From contig NZ_CP043627.1 of NCBI RefSeq assembly GCF_016804325.1, forward strand, positions 6,789,001-6,853,000: a stretch of DNA of 64,000 nucleotides. The letters are read 5' to 3'. The position numbers were made by a program, and so were the translations under genes. The DNA is from Methylobacterium aquaticum (GTDB taxonomy: Bacteria; Pseudomonadota; Alphaproteobacteria; Rhizobiales; Beijerinckiaceae). The notes beneath the pieces are model-generated. The model saw nothing but the letters and a program-made list of their open reading frames with translations, made no database searches and was not told the DNA's origin. Below, piece by piece: positions 17,773-25,504 of the stretch (its first letter is position 1; every line of letters begins with the position of its first letter).

Positions 17773-18198
17773 GTGTCGTATTCCTCTGCCCCCTGGTCGA
17801 GCGGCCGCGCCTGCCGCAACGGCCCGTTCCCGCGCCGCTCCATCGAGATCGGCGCGATCGTCATCGGTTTCATCTATGCGTGGCCGTTGGCCGCGGCCTA
17901 CGTGGTGTGGAAGCTCATGGGTTATCCGGCTCTCAACGAGATGAAGTCCTTCGCCGAGCGGTCCTTCCGCAACGGGTTCTCGGGCTTCTCCGGCTTCGGC
18001 GCGGCCCGCCACGACAGCGGCAACTGGGCCTTCGAGGAGTATCGCCGCAAGGAGATCGAGCGCCTGGAAGAAGAGCGCCGCCGCCTCGAGGAGGAGAGCC
18101 GGGCCTTCACCGAATTCGTGGACGAGCTGAAGCGCGCCCGCGACCGCGAGCAGTTCGACGCCTTCATGGCCCGCCGCCGCGCCGGCTCGAACTTCTGA
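17773..18198 (+). CDS. DUF2852 domain-containing membrane protein (141 aa)
   Basis: Small protein of a Rhizobiales family. One strong transmembrane segment (IEIGAIVIGFIYAWPLAAAYVVWKLMG, about 24-50) follows a basic N-terminus. Next comes a Phe/Gly/Ser-rich piece (FRNGFSGFSGFGAAR) and a charged coiled coil (EEYRRKEIERLEEERRRLEEESRAF, about 88-112) ending EQFDAFMARRRA. Start is GTG 17773. The conserved part is the membrane segment; function unknown. It is probably monocistronic: a palindromic candidate operator before it and a 17-bp hairpin after it. Confidence 0.82.
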   Translation: MSYSSAPWSSGRACRNGPFPRRSIEIGAIVIGFIYAWPLAAAYVVWKLMGYPALNEMKSFAERSFRNGFSGFSGFGAARHDSGNWAFEEYRRKEIERLEEERRRLEEESRAFTEFVDELKRARDREQFDAFMARRRAGSNF

Positions 18199-18215
18199 GT
18201 CTCGATTGAATGAAC

Positions 18216-18254
18216 GAGGGCACCGCCATCCGTATGACGGATGGCGGTGCCCTC
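18216..18254 (+). terminator. Strong hairpin after the DUF2852 gene
   Basis: A perfect 17-bp stem (GAGGGCACCGCCATCCG and its complement) with a TATGA loop, 18 bp after the stop. The 3' side is GACTGTCTT, so there is no clean U-tract, but the stem is long enough to act as an intrinsic or 3'-stabilising structure. Confidence 0.7.
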
Positions 18255-18937
18255 GACTGTCTTCACGGTTCGCAAGTTTTCACGGTTCGCAAGCGTCGAC
18301 GAGGCCCTGGTACGTGCGGTCGATCAAGGACCGCACGCCGCGGCTCGCCTTTGCAAGCGGGGGGCCGGTGGGGGGGCCGACAGGCGAGGCCGATGCTCGT
18401 CGGCGACGAGGTCTCGCCCTTCACGATTGTCGGCACGATCCAGCGTCCGACCGTCCGGCTATAGCTTGATGCACACTGATTCGCGAGGCGCGAAGGCGCC
18501 CGGGGCAGGTCGTCATCGCCGGATGCGATGATCCGACCGGGATAGGGGCGTGACTTTCCGCCCACTCTGCATCGTCCATCGAGCCAGATCAGTCGAATTT
18601 CGAGCCGGCGACACGGTTGCGGGACTGGATCGTCATTGTTTGCGCATGGCCGATCGGCTACGGCGAATCATGACGGTCGGTCCCGGATCGTCCCGCCCGC
18701 GCTGCCGCAGCGGAGTCGTTCCTGCGTAAGGGGATGATTTAGGAATTTATGGCCATGGTGCGGTACATTCGGCGCTTAACCGGATCTTGAATGTCGGCCC
18801 CGAGTCTAACAGACTTGCGTGGGTCGAGCAGGACGGGGAGAGACATGGGAACGGGGAGCTGTCGTCAGCGGCAACGCACGACCGTCCTGTCCGCATCCGT
18901 CCCGCGGATCCGCTGCGCCCGGAGCCGCGCCTAGGGC
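18255..18937. other. 680-bp region without a recognisable gene
   Basis: Short open frames here (for example 18392-18463, 23 codons) have no family match or start signal. Visible structure: the direct repeat at 18262-18293, and a relatively A/T-rich stretch around 18735-18790 that probably holds the promoter of the diguanylate cyclase gene. It could host an sRNA, but nothing in the sequence proves it. Confidence 0.45.
18262..18293 (+). repeat. Two copies of a 15-bp direct repeat
   Basis: TTCACGGTTCGCAAG at 18262-18276 and again at 18279-18293, separated by TT. It lies immediately after the terminator hairpin. The roughly 17-bp period is not a whole number of helical turns. It may be replication slippage or paired regulator half-sites. 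Confidence 0.7.
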
Positions 18938-20317
18938 ATGGCGATCCTTCGCTCGATCCGCAGGACCCTCGCAGCCGGTCCACCGGCCCGGGACCGGGCC
19001 CTCGCCGGCCGTCTGATGCGGGTGATGTTCGGCTGCTACATCCTGGTGGCCGTGGGTCTGACGGCCGTCCAGATGGTCGTCGCCTACCGGGCGGCCAGCC
19101 AGCGCCTGCAGGACGACGTCGCGGCGCTCCAGCGCACCTTCAGCCCCGGCATCGAGGACGCGATGTGGCGCTACAACGCCGAGGTGCTGCGCGGCATCCT
19201 GGCGGGCATGAAGGAGATTCCGGCCGTGGTCGGGGTCGAGGTCCGCGACGAGGCCGGCCGGCGCGTCCAGGCCACCGGCACCTTCACCGACGAATCCGGC
19301 AAGACCTGGCATATCGGCCGCGACGACGAGACGGCGACACGCCGCTTCGGCACGCCGTTCAGCCGCACCTTTCCGGTCGTGCATACCGACGAGAACGGCC
19401 GCCACTATCCGATCGGGTCATGGACCGTCCATTCCGACGACAGCATCGCCATCGACCAGGTCAAGAACACGCTGTACGTGATCCTGATCAACTCGGCGAT
19501 CAAGTCGCTGATGTTGTGGATCATTTTCTATCTGGTGATCCGCACCATGGTGGGCCGGCCGCTCCACCAGATCCGCTCCTACCTCGCGCGGATCGACGCC
19601 GATACCCTGGCGGCGCCGCCGCTCACCATCGAGGCGGGCGGGCGCAACGAGCTGCACGCGCTCGCGAGCGCCCTCAACACCATGCGCGACCGCCTGCGGC
19701 GCTCCTTCGAGGAGAACGCCGCCCTGATGCGCGACCTGCGCGAGATGAACGCGACGCTGCAGGACCGGATCGCCGAGCGCACCCGCGACCTCGAGGCCCT
19801 GGCCCATACCGATCTCCTCACCGGACTGTTCAACCGGCGCAAGCTCGACGAGGCCCTGGCCGAGGCGGCGGAGCAGGCCGCCCGGGGCGGCGCGCCGCTG
19901 TCGCTGATCCTCGGCGACGTCGACAACTTCAAGTCGGTCAACGACCGCCACGGCCACAAGGTCGGCGACCAGGTGCTGGTCGCCTTCGCGGCGCTCCTGC
20001 GCGACGCGGTGCGGCCCACCGACATCCTCGGCCGCTGGGGCGGCGAGGAATTCATGCTGCTCTGCCCCGACGCCGACCTCGCAACGGCCACGGCCATCGC
20101 CGAGCGCCTGCGCCTGCGCGTCGAGGGGACCTCCCTGCCGGAGGTCGGCGCCCGCACCTGCTCCTTCGGCGTCGCGACGCTGGCCCCGGGCGAGAGCACC
20201 GACAGCCTCGTCGCCCGCGCCGACGCCGCGCTCTACCGCTGCAAGCGCAACGGCCGCAACCGCGTCGAGGCGAGCCCGGGGCCGCGGCCGGAGGCGGTGG
20301 AGCGGGGAGCGGCGTGA
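18938..20317 (+). CDS. Membrane-bound GGDEF diguanylate cyclase (459 aa)
   Basis: Makes cyclic di-GMP from two GTP. Architecture: TM helix 1 at about 27-50, a periplasmic sensor of about 130 residues (CHASE/Cache-like, with EDAMWRYNAEVL), TM helix 2 at about 180-203, a HAMP-like linker and coiled coil (205-285), then the GGDEF domain from TDLLTGLFNRRKL (291). The active site is GGEEF (368-372), fully canonical. An intact inhibitory site RPTD (359-362) lies five residues before it, so product inhibition is expected. No EAL domain. Monocistronic; ligand of the sensor unknown. It could affect the pilus encoded further along (inference). Confidence 0.93.
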   Translation: MAILRSIRRTLAAGPPARDRALAGRLMRVMFGCYILVAVGLTAVQMVVAYRAASQRLQDDVAALQRTFSPGIEDAMWRYNAEVLRGILAGMKEIPAVVGVEVRDEAGRRVQATGTFTDESGKTWHIGRDDETATRRFGTPFSRTFPVVHTDENGRHYPIGSWTVHSDDSIAIDQVKNTLYVILINSAIKSLMLWIIFYLVIRTMVGRPLHQIRSYLARIDADTLAAPPLTIEAGGRNELHALASALNTMRDRLRRSFEENAALMRDLREMNATLQDRIAERTRDLEALAHTDLLTGLFNRRKLDEALAEAAEQAARGGAPLSLILGDVDNFKSVNDRHGHKVGDQVLVAFAALLRDAVRPTDILGRWGGEEFMLLCPDADLATATAIAERLRLRVEGTSLPEVGARTCSFGVATLAPGESTDSLVARADAALYRCKRNGRNRVEASPGPRPEAVERGAA

Positions 20318-20339
20318 CGCGCCCCCGCGGCTCGTCCGT

Positions 20340-20918
20340 TCAGCGCTGCCCGTCCCACTTCCCGATCGCGTCCTTGGTCAGGCCGCCGACGCGGGCATGG
20401 GGGCGCCCGCCGGTGGTCATGGCCAGCGCGAACAGGATCTCGTCGGCACGGGGACCGTCCGCCACCGCCACGGTGACGCCGTCGAAATGCGAGCGGACAT
20501 AGGCCGCATCCTTGTGGTGGATCGGCACGTCGAGCGAGGCGCCCATCGGCCCGACCTTGGTCATCGACGGCACGATGGCGAGCGCCTGGCCCAAGAGTTC
20601 GCGCATGGCGTAGCCGCCGGGCACGTGCCACAGGGCGCCGTGCTCCAATTCGCCGGATGCCCCCACCAGCGAGCCCTTGCCGTAGGCCTCGATCCGGCCG
20701 GGATCGCCGCCGAGCGCGTCGAGGAGCTTGCGGGCGCATTCGACGCCGAGCGGCTTCAACGCCTCCATCATCGGGGTGATCTCGGCCTCGTAGCGCCCGG
20801 CGAAGGGGTTCTTCACCAGGCAGGCGACCGCGCCCTTGAGGATGGGCAGGCTCAGCACGGGGCCGCCGTCGTGGCGGACCTCCTCGACGGTGACGACGAT
20901 CTTGCGGACCTCGATCAT
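20340..20918 (-). CDS. DUF1185 (amino acid synthesis family) protein (192 aa)
   Basis: Member of the DUF1185 / AA_synth family, small soluble proteins of unproven activity. Recognisable blocks are IRKIVVTVEEVRHDGG-like at the start, VACLVKNPFAGRYE (about 33-46), YGKGSLVGASGELEHGALWHVPGGYAMRELLG (about 80-112) and KVGPMGASLDVPIHHKDAAYVRSHFD (about 120-145). ATG 20918 overlaps the UPF0280 stop by 4 bp (ATGA), so translation is coupled. It is the last gene of the long leftward operon. Family members often neighbour UPF0280 and ring-processing enzymes, suggesting a shared pathway (inference). Confidence 0.85.
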   Translation of the reverse strand: MIEVRKIVVTVEEVRHDGGPVLSLPILKGAVACLVKNPFAGRYEAEITPMMEALKPLGVECARKLLDALGGDPGRIEAYGKGSLVGASGELEHGALWHVPGGYAMRELLGQALAIVPSMTKVGPMGASLDVPIHHKDAAYVRSHFDGVTVAVADGPRADEILFALAMTTGGRPHARVGGLTKDAIGKWDGQR

Positions 20919-21841
20919 GGGCGGATCTTCCTTCGGTCTTCGAGAATGACGGAGCGGCCCTGGAGCATCAGGGCGGCGGAGCGGATCAGGCCGGCGGCGC
21001 GCATGGATGCCGCCCGCTGGAGGCCGGCCGCGAGGGCGGCGTCGATCTCCTGCGCCGAGAGCTCCGGCACCGCGACGGTGACGAGGCGGGAGCCGAGATC
21101 CGAATCCGGGTCGAGATCGGTGGCGGGGACGCGCCGGATGCCGGGATGACGGGCCAAGTCGACCGCGTCGGCCAAGTCGACCGCGTCGGCCAAGTCGACC
21201 GCGTTGGCCAAGTCGACCGCATTGACCAAGTCGACCGCATTGGCGATGAGCGTCGCCGCGGCATCGGCCCCGGCGGCGTCGCGGGCGAGCACCGTGACCG
21301 AATCGGCGAGCCCGAGGGAGAAGGAGCGGCCCTGCCGCCCCGAGGTGGCGATGCCGCCGATGCCGTCCCGATGGCTCAGGATCACCCGGCCGTTCATCGC
21401 CGGCACCGGGCCGCGGGAGAAATCCGCCGCCACGCCCACCGCCAGGGTCTCGCCCTCGGTGAGGTGGATCGCGATGTCGCCGCCGTCGTTGACGAAGGCC
21501 TTGTCGAGGGGGGCGGCCTCGCACATCGCCTCCAGGATCTCGTCGGCGACCGCGCCCGCCACCGCGGCCATGGGCGTGACGAACGCCTTGTGCGGCCGGC
21601 ACGCGGCGATCATCCGGCGGGCGATTCGACCCTCGACCCGGGGTCGTTCGCTCATGGCCTTGCGCAGTTCCGGCAACTCGCCGACGAGCTCGCCCAGCAC
21701 CGTCGCGAAGCGGGCGACGGCCGCACGATGCGCCTCGGCCACGGCGGATCCGGCCCCGTAGGCGCGCAGCACCAGGTCGATCGGCCCGTGCTGGAGGTGA
21801 AGGCGTCCATCCGCCAGGACCTGGTGCGCCGGGCCGTCCAT
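20915..21841 (-). CDS. UPF0280 family protein with repeat insertion (308 aa)
   Basis: UPF0280 proteins are remote relatives of the ApbE flavin-transferase fold; activity unknown. Family features: HGPIDLVLRAYG (about 19-30), HKAFVTPMAAVAGAVADEIL (about 85-104), FVNDGGDIAIHL (about 117-128), GGIATSGRQGRSFSLGLADSVTVLA (about 165-189). Residues 201-230 are five 6-residue units of (N/D)AVDL(A/V), encoded by the 18-bp tandem repeat at 21152-21241. This insertion sits after the ADSVTVLA...AAATLIAN core and is not part of the family as I know it. ATGA-coupled to DUF1185 downstream; 3 bp after marR. Confidence 0.85.
   Translation of the reverse strand: MDGPAHQVLADGRLHLQHGPIDLVLRAYGAGSAVAEAHRAAVARFATVLGELVGELPELRKAMSERPRVEGRIARRMIAACRPHKAFVTPMAAVAGAVADEILEAMCEAAPLDKAFVNDGGDIAIHLTEGETLAVGVAADFSRGPVPAMNGRVILSHRDGIGGIATSGRQGRSFSLGLADSVTVLARDAAGADAAATLIANAVDLVNAVDLANAVDLADAVDLADAVDLARHPGIRRVPATDLDPDSDLGSRLVTVAVPELSAQEIDAALAAGLQRAASMRAAGLIRSAALMLQGRSVILEDRRKIRP
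21152..21241 (-). repeat. Five-unit in-frame 18-bp tandem repeat (VNTR)
   Basis: Five contiguous 18-bp units, on + GGCCAAGTCGACCGCGTC and variants at the last bases, at 21152, 21170, 21188, 21206 and 21224. Units 1-2 are identical; 3-5 carry one to three changes. The unit length keeps the UPF0280 reading frame, so the repeat can expand or contract without breaking the gene. Confidence 0.95.
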
Positions 21842-21844
21842 CGC

Positions 21845-22321
21845 TCAGCCGAGCCGGGCGAGCAGGTGGGTCAGCTCGGCCGCTTCCGCGGGCGAGAGCG
21901 GCGCGAGGGTGCGGGCGGTCACCTCGGTGCCGCGGCTCTTCATCGCCTCGATCACCCCGATCCCCTCCGCGGTCAGCGTCAGCAGCACCAGCCGGGCATC
22001 GGAGGTGTCGGAGGTCGGCCGCACCAGGCCGCGGGTGGTGAGGCGGCGGGCGACGCCGAACATCGTCGCCGGATCGACGCCGACGAGGCGCCCGACCTGG
22101 TTCTGCGAGGTCGGCCCGAGATCGTGCAGCTTGCACATCACGGCGTATTGCACCGGCGTGACGGAAAAGTCCCGCATCACCGTCTCGAAGATCGCCGAGG
22201 CGCGCTGGTGCGCCCGGCGGATCAGGTAGCCGATCTGCTCCTCGACCCGGTAACCGCGGATCGCCTCGGCGTCGATCTCCGGATCGGGCAAGGGGGCGGC
22301 GCTCGCCTGGGGGGCGCTCAT
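21845..22321 (-). CDS. MarR family transcriptional regulator (158 aa)
   Basis: Winged-helix dimeric regulator. Helical dimerisation region about 25-60 (EEQIGYLIRRAHQRASAIFETVMRDF), VTPVQYAVMCKL, recognition region QNQVGRLVGVDPATMFGVARRLTTRGLV (about 75-101) and wing DTSDARLVLLTLTAEG. The start ATG 22321 overlaps the stop of the reductase-like gene (22318) by 4 bp, so it is embedded in the operon it most likely controls, probably with the imported substrate or an intermediate as ligand (inference). Intact and full-length. Confidence 0.93.
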   Translation of the reverse strand: MSAPQASAAPLPDPEIDAEAIRGYRVEEQIGYLIRRAHQRASAIFETVMRDFSVTPVQYAVMCKLHDLGPTSQNQVGRLVGVDPATMFGVARRLTTRGLVRPTSDTSDARLVLLTLTAEGIGVIEAMKSRGTEVTARTLAPLSPAEAAELTHLLARLG

Positions 22322-23820
22322 GCGACCTTCCCGGCCGGCCAGGGGTGATCGGGATTCCAGCCGTCGATCCGGGCGGCCGGTCCGACCTCGCGCAGGATAT
22401 CCGTCATCGCCACCACGTCGCCGTCATGCCCTCCGAGGCGGGCATAGAGGTCGCGCGGCAGGGTGAACTCGATCGGTGCGACGATCGCCGGGGTCGGCAC
22501 CGAGCCGAAGGCGTTCTTCGGCAGCCGGGTCACGTCGGCCATCACCGTGATGCCGCCGCCGGGCCAGACCGTGACCGGCGCGCCGCCCATCGTCACTCGG
22601 GTGTCTCCCGACGCGACCGAGCGGGTGAGCAGCACCGGGTTCTCGGTCACCCCGGCCCGCAGGGAGCCGCCGGCCCCTGCCATGAACAGCACCGTGCAGA
22701 GCGAGGGCTCGCAATTCTCGCCGATGCGATCGACGACCTGGCGCACCGGGGCCGGCATCTCGGCGGGGACGGGCTTCAGATTCTCGTCGAGGACCAGCCA
22801 GAGGGCGTGCTCGCCGGTGGTCGAGGTCATCAGGAGGCGCAGGCCCGGCCAGGCGGTGGCCGGGTCGATCGCCTGGATGATGCCGAGGGGGTCGGCGATG
22901 TCGGTGCCGCCCCAGCCGATGCCGGGATTGGCGACCTGGAAGTAGCGCCCGGGCGTCGAGCGCCGTCCCTTCACCCGGATGCCGGCCGGGCGCATCCCCA
23001 GCACCTTGCCGGCCTGGTGCTCGGTGAGCACGCCGGTGATGTGGTCGTCGACGACGATCACCTCGTCGGCATGTCCCAGCCATTGCCGCGCGAAGATGCC
23101 GACCGTCGCCGAGCCGCAGCCGACGCGCATGCGCTGCTCCGGCACCCCGTCGACGATCGGCGCCCGGCCGGCCTGGACCACGACCTCGTGGCCGCCGTCG
23201 ATCGTCATCGTGACCGGATCGCCGGAGCAGAGGCGGAGCAGCGTGTCGCAGGTGACGGTGCCCTCCTTCTTCGAGCCGCCGGTGAGGTGGCGCACGCCGC
23301 CGACCGACAGCATCTGCGAGCCGTATTCGGCGGTGGTGACGTGGCCGACCTCCTCGCCGTTCACCCGGATGGCGGCGCGTTCGGGGCCGAGATGGCGGTC
23401 GGTGTCGATCTTCACCTTCACGCCGCAATAGCTGAAGATGCCCTCGGTCACGACCGTGACGGTCTCGACCCCTTCGTGCTCGCTCGCCACGATGAAGGGC
23501 GCGGGCTTGTAGTCGGGATAGGTGGTGCCGGCGCCGATGCCGGTGACGAAGGTGCGCGAGGGATCGAGCACCCGCCCATCCCATTCCGCCGCGCCGAACG
23601 GCACCAGCTTCTGGCCGGCTTCCGCCGCATCGTGCAGCAGCACGACCGGATCGGTGCGGACCAGGTGGCCGTCCGCGTTGGCGTAGCGCGAGCAGGCGCC
23701 GGAGCGGCCGGGCCGGATGCGGCACAGGACAGGGCAGGCATCGCACCGCACGATGCCGTCGGCCTCCTGTGCGCCGAATTTCTTGGAGCGGGCTTCCGTC
23801 GAGAGGCTGTCGGCGCTCAT
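22318..23820 (-). CDS. 6-hydroxynicotinate reductase-like Fe-S protein (500 aa)
   Basis: Matches my recollection of proteins annotated as 6-hydroxynicotinate reductase in Rhizobiales, a ring-reducing activity known from anaerobic nicotinate fermentation. The N-terminus has four cysteines, C26-x2-C29-x3-C33-x9-C43 (RCDACPVLCRI..GACSRYA), suiting an Fe-S cluster. Later blocks include GIGAGTTYPDYKPAPFIV, EGIFSYCGVKVKIDTD and VGCGSATVGIFARQWLGHADEVIVVDDHITG. ATG 23820 is chosen: GGGGAG lies 7-12 bp upstream and it forms an ATGA coupling with the expected hyuB stop. An upstream in-frame extension to 23916 overlaps hyuB and looks non-coding. The real substrate in this organism is unknown. Confidence 0.7.
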   Translation of the reverse strand: MSADSLSTEARSKKFGAQEADGIVRCDACPVLCRIRPGRSGACSRYANADGHLVRTDPVVLLHDAAEAGQKLVPFGAAEWDGRVLDPSRTFVTGIGAGTTYPDYKPAPFIVASEHEGVETVTVVTEGIFSYCGVKVKIDTDRHLGPERAAIRVNGEEVGHVTTAEYGSQMLSVGGVRHLTGGSKKEGTVTCDTLLRLCSGDPVTMTIDGGHEVVVQAGRAPIVDGVPEQRMRVGCGSATVGIFARQWLGHADEVIVVDDHITGVLTEHQAGKVLGMRPAGIRVKGRRSTPGRYFQVANPGIGWGGTDIADPLGIIQAIDPATAWPGLRLLMTSTTGEHALWLVLDENLKPVPAEMPAPVRQVVDRIGENCEPSLCTVLFMAGAGGSLRAGVTENPVLLTRSVASGDTRVTMGGAPVTVWPGGGITVMADVTRLPKNAFGSVPTPAIVAPIEFTLPRDLYARLGGHDGDVVAMTDILREVGPAARIDGWNPDHPWPAGKVA

Positions 23821-25504
23821 GATCGGCTCCCCACACCGTGTCGGATTCGTCCGCCCGGTAATAGCCCCGGCGCCGGTCGCGGGCGACGAGGGCGGGGTCG
23901 CGGGTCGCAGGGACACCGTAGCCGCCGCCGCCCGGGGTCATCACCTCGACCCGGTCGCCGGCTTTGATGGCGATGTTCTGGTCCTTCGACAGGTGGGGCG
24001 GGATGATCGTCTCCCCGTCGCGGTGAATGCGCACGACGTTCGGCGCGCCGTCACCCCCGCCGAGCACCCCCGGCGGCCCGAAGCGGCCGTGATCCATCAC
24101 GAAGGAGGCCCGGGCCTCGCCGCGCAACAGCTCCACCTCGTAATGCACGCCGAAGCCGCCGCGATGGGCGCCCGCTCCGCCCGATCCCTCGCGCAAGGCG
24201 AAGCGGCGGAACAGCACCGGATAATACTGCTCCATCACCTCGACCGGGGCGGTCTTCGAGATGCCGATGGTCGAGCAGCCGTTGGACAGCCCGTCATGGG
24301 CAACGTTGCCGCCATAGCCGCCGCCGGTGATCTGGTACATCACGTAAGGCGCGTTCTTCGCCGGATCGAAGCCGCCGAGCGCGAAGTTGCCCGAGGTGCC
24401 GGCGGGCGCCGCCGTCACCTTGTCGGGGATCGCCTGGACGAGCGCCAGGAACACGGCTTCCGCAATGCGCTGGCTCACCTCCGCCGCGCAGCCGGAGACG
24501 GGCTTAGGATAGCGCGCATCGAGGAAGGTGCCCTCCGGCCGGTGGATGGTCAGCGGCTCGAAGGTGCCGGCATTGATCGGCACGTCGGGGAAGACGTGCT
24601 TCACCGCGAGGTAGACCGAGGAATAGGTCGTCGCCACCACCGAGTTCATCGGGCCGCGGCAGGGCGGGGACGAGCCGGAAAAATCGAAGGTGAGGTGATC
24701 GCCGGCCTTGGTCATCGTCAGCGCGATGCGCAGGGGCTCGTTCACCACGCCGTCGGAATCGACGAAGGCTTCCGAGGCATAGGTGCCGTCCGGGATCTGG
24801 CGGATCTCGGCCCGCATCCGCTCGGCCGAGCGGGCGCGGATCTCCCTGATCGCGGCGTCCAGGGTCTCGGGGCCGTACTTTGCCAGGAGATCCGTCAGCC
24901 GGCTCTCGCCGACCATCAGGGCCGCGGCCTGTGCCTTGATGTCGCCGATGCGCTGGTCGGCGACGCGGATGTTGGACGCGATGATGGAAAAAATTTCCTG
25001 GTCCATCGTGCCGCGCTTGAACAGCTTGACCGGAGGCAGGCGCAATCCCTCCTGCTCGACCTCCGTCGCGTGGGCCGAGAAGCCGCCCGGCACCATGCCG
25101 CCGATGTCCGGCCAGTGGCCGGTATTCTGGAGCCAGCAGAAGAGCTTATCCTCGACGAAGACCGGCTTGACGAACCGCACGTCCATCAGGTGCGTGCCGC
25201 CGAGATAGGGGTCGTTGACGATGTAGATGTCGCCGGGCTCCGGCGCCCCGACCCTTCCCTCGCGGATCAGCCGGATCAATTCGCCGGTCGAATACTGCAT
25301 CGTGCCGACGAAGACCGGCAGGCCGTATTCGCCTTGCGAGATCAACGCGCCGGTGTCGCGGTCGTAGATCCCGTCCGAGCGGTCGTCGGCCTCGGCGATG
25401 ACCGGCGAGAAGGCCGAACGCGAGAAGGCGATGTCCATCTCGTTGCAGACCTGCTGCAAGCCGGCCTGGATCACCGCCAGAGTGAGGGCGTCGAGCGTGC
25501 TCAT
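23817..25504 (-). CDS. hyuB: Hydantoinase B / oxoprolinase subunit B, 3' end frame disturbed
   Basis: ATP-dependent N-methylhydantoinase/5-oxoprolinase beta subunit. Strong HyuB blocks: MSTLDALTLAVIQAGLQQVCNEMD, IYIVNDPYLGGTHLMDV, SGSSPPCRGPMNSV and the terminal TPGGGGYGVPATRDPALVARDRRRGYYRADES. The family ends about here, but the frame has no stop: as sequenced it stays open to 22424, out of frame across almost the whole next gene (1026 codons). If the four-base run at 23829-23832 (C on +, G in the message) were five, the protein would end ...TVWGSRS with TGA at 23819-23817, giving the same ATGA overlap as other junctions of this operon. The start ATG 25504 overlaps the hyuA stop. Confidence 0.8.

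Noticed and set aside
18392..18463. 23-codon peptide in the non-coding gap
   Set aside because: No ribosome-binding site, no similarity; too short to support.
21152..21241. CRISPR array
   Set aside because: Units are contiguous 18-bp repeats without spacers and lie in frame within a gene.
22424..23816. HyuB as a genuine 1026-residue protein overlapping most of the reductase-like gene
   Set aside because: Homology ends near residue 560; the remainder is Arg/Pro/Gly-rich shadow of another gene's frame and has no family character.
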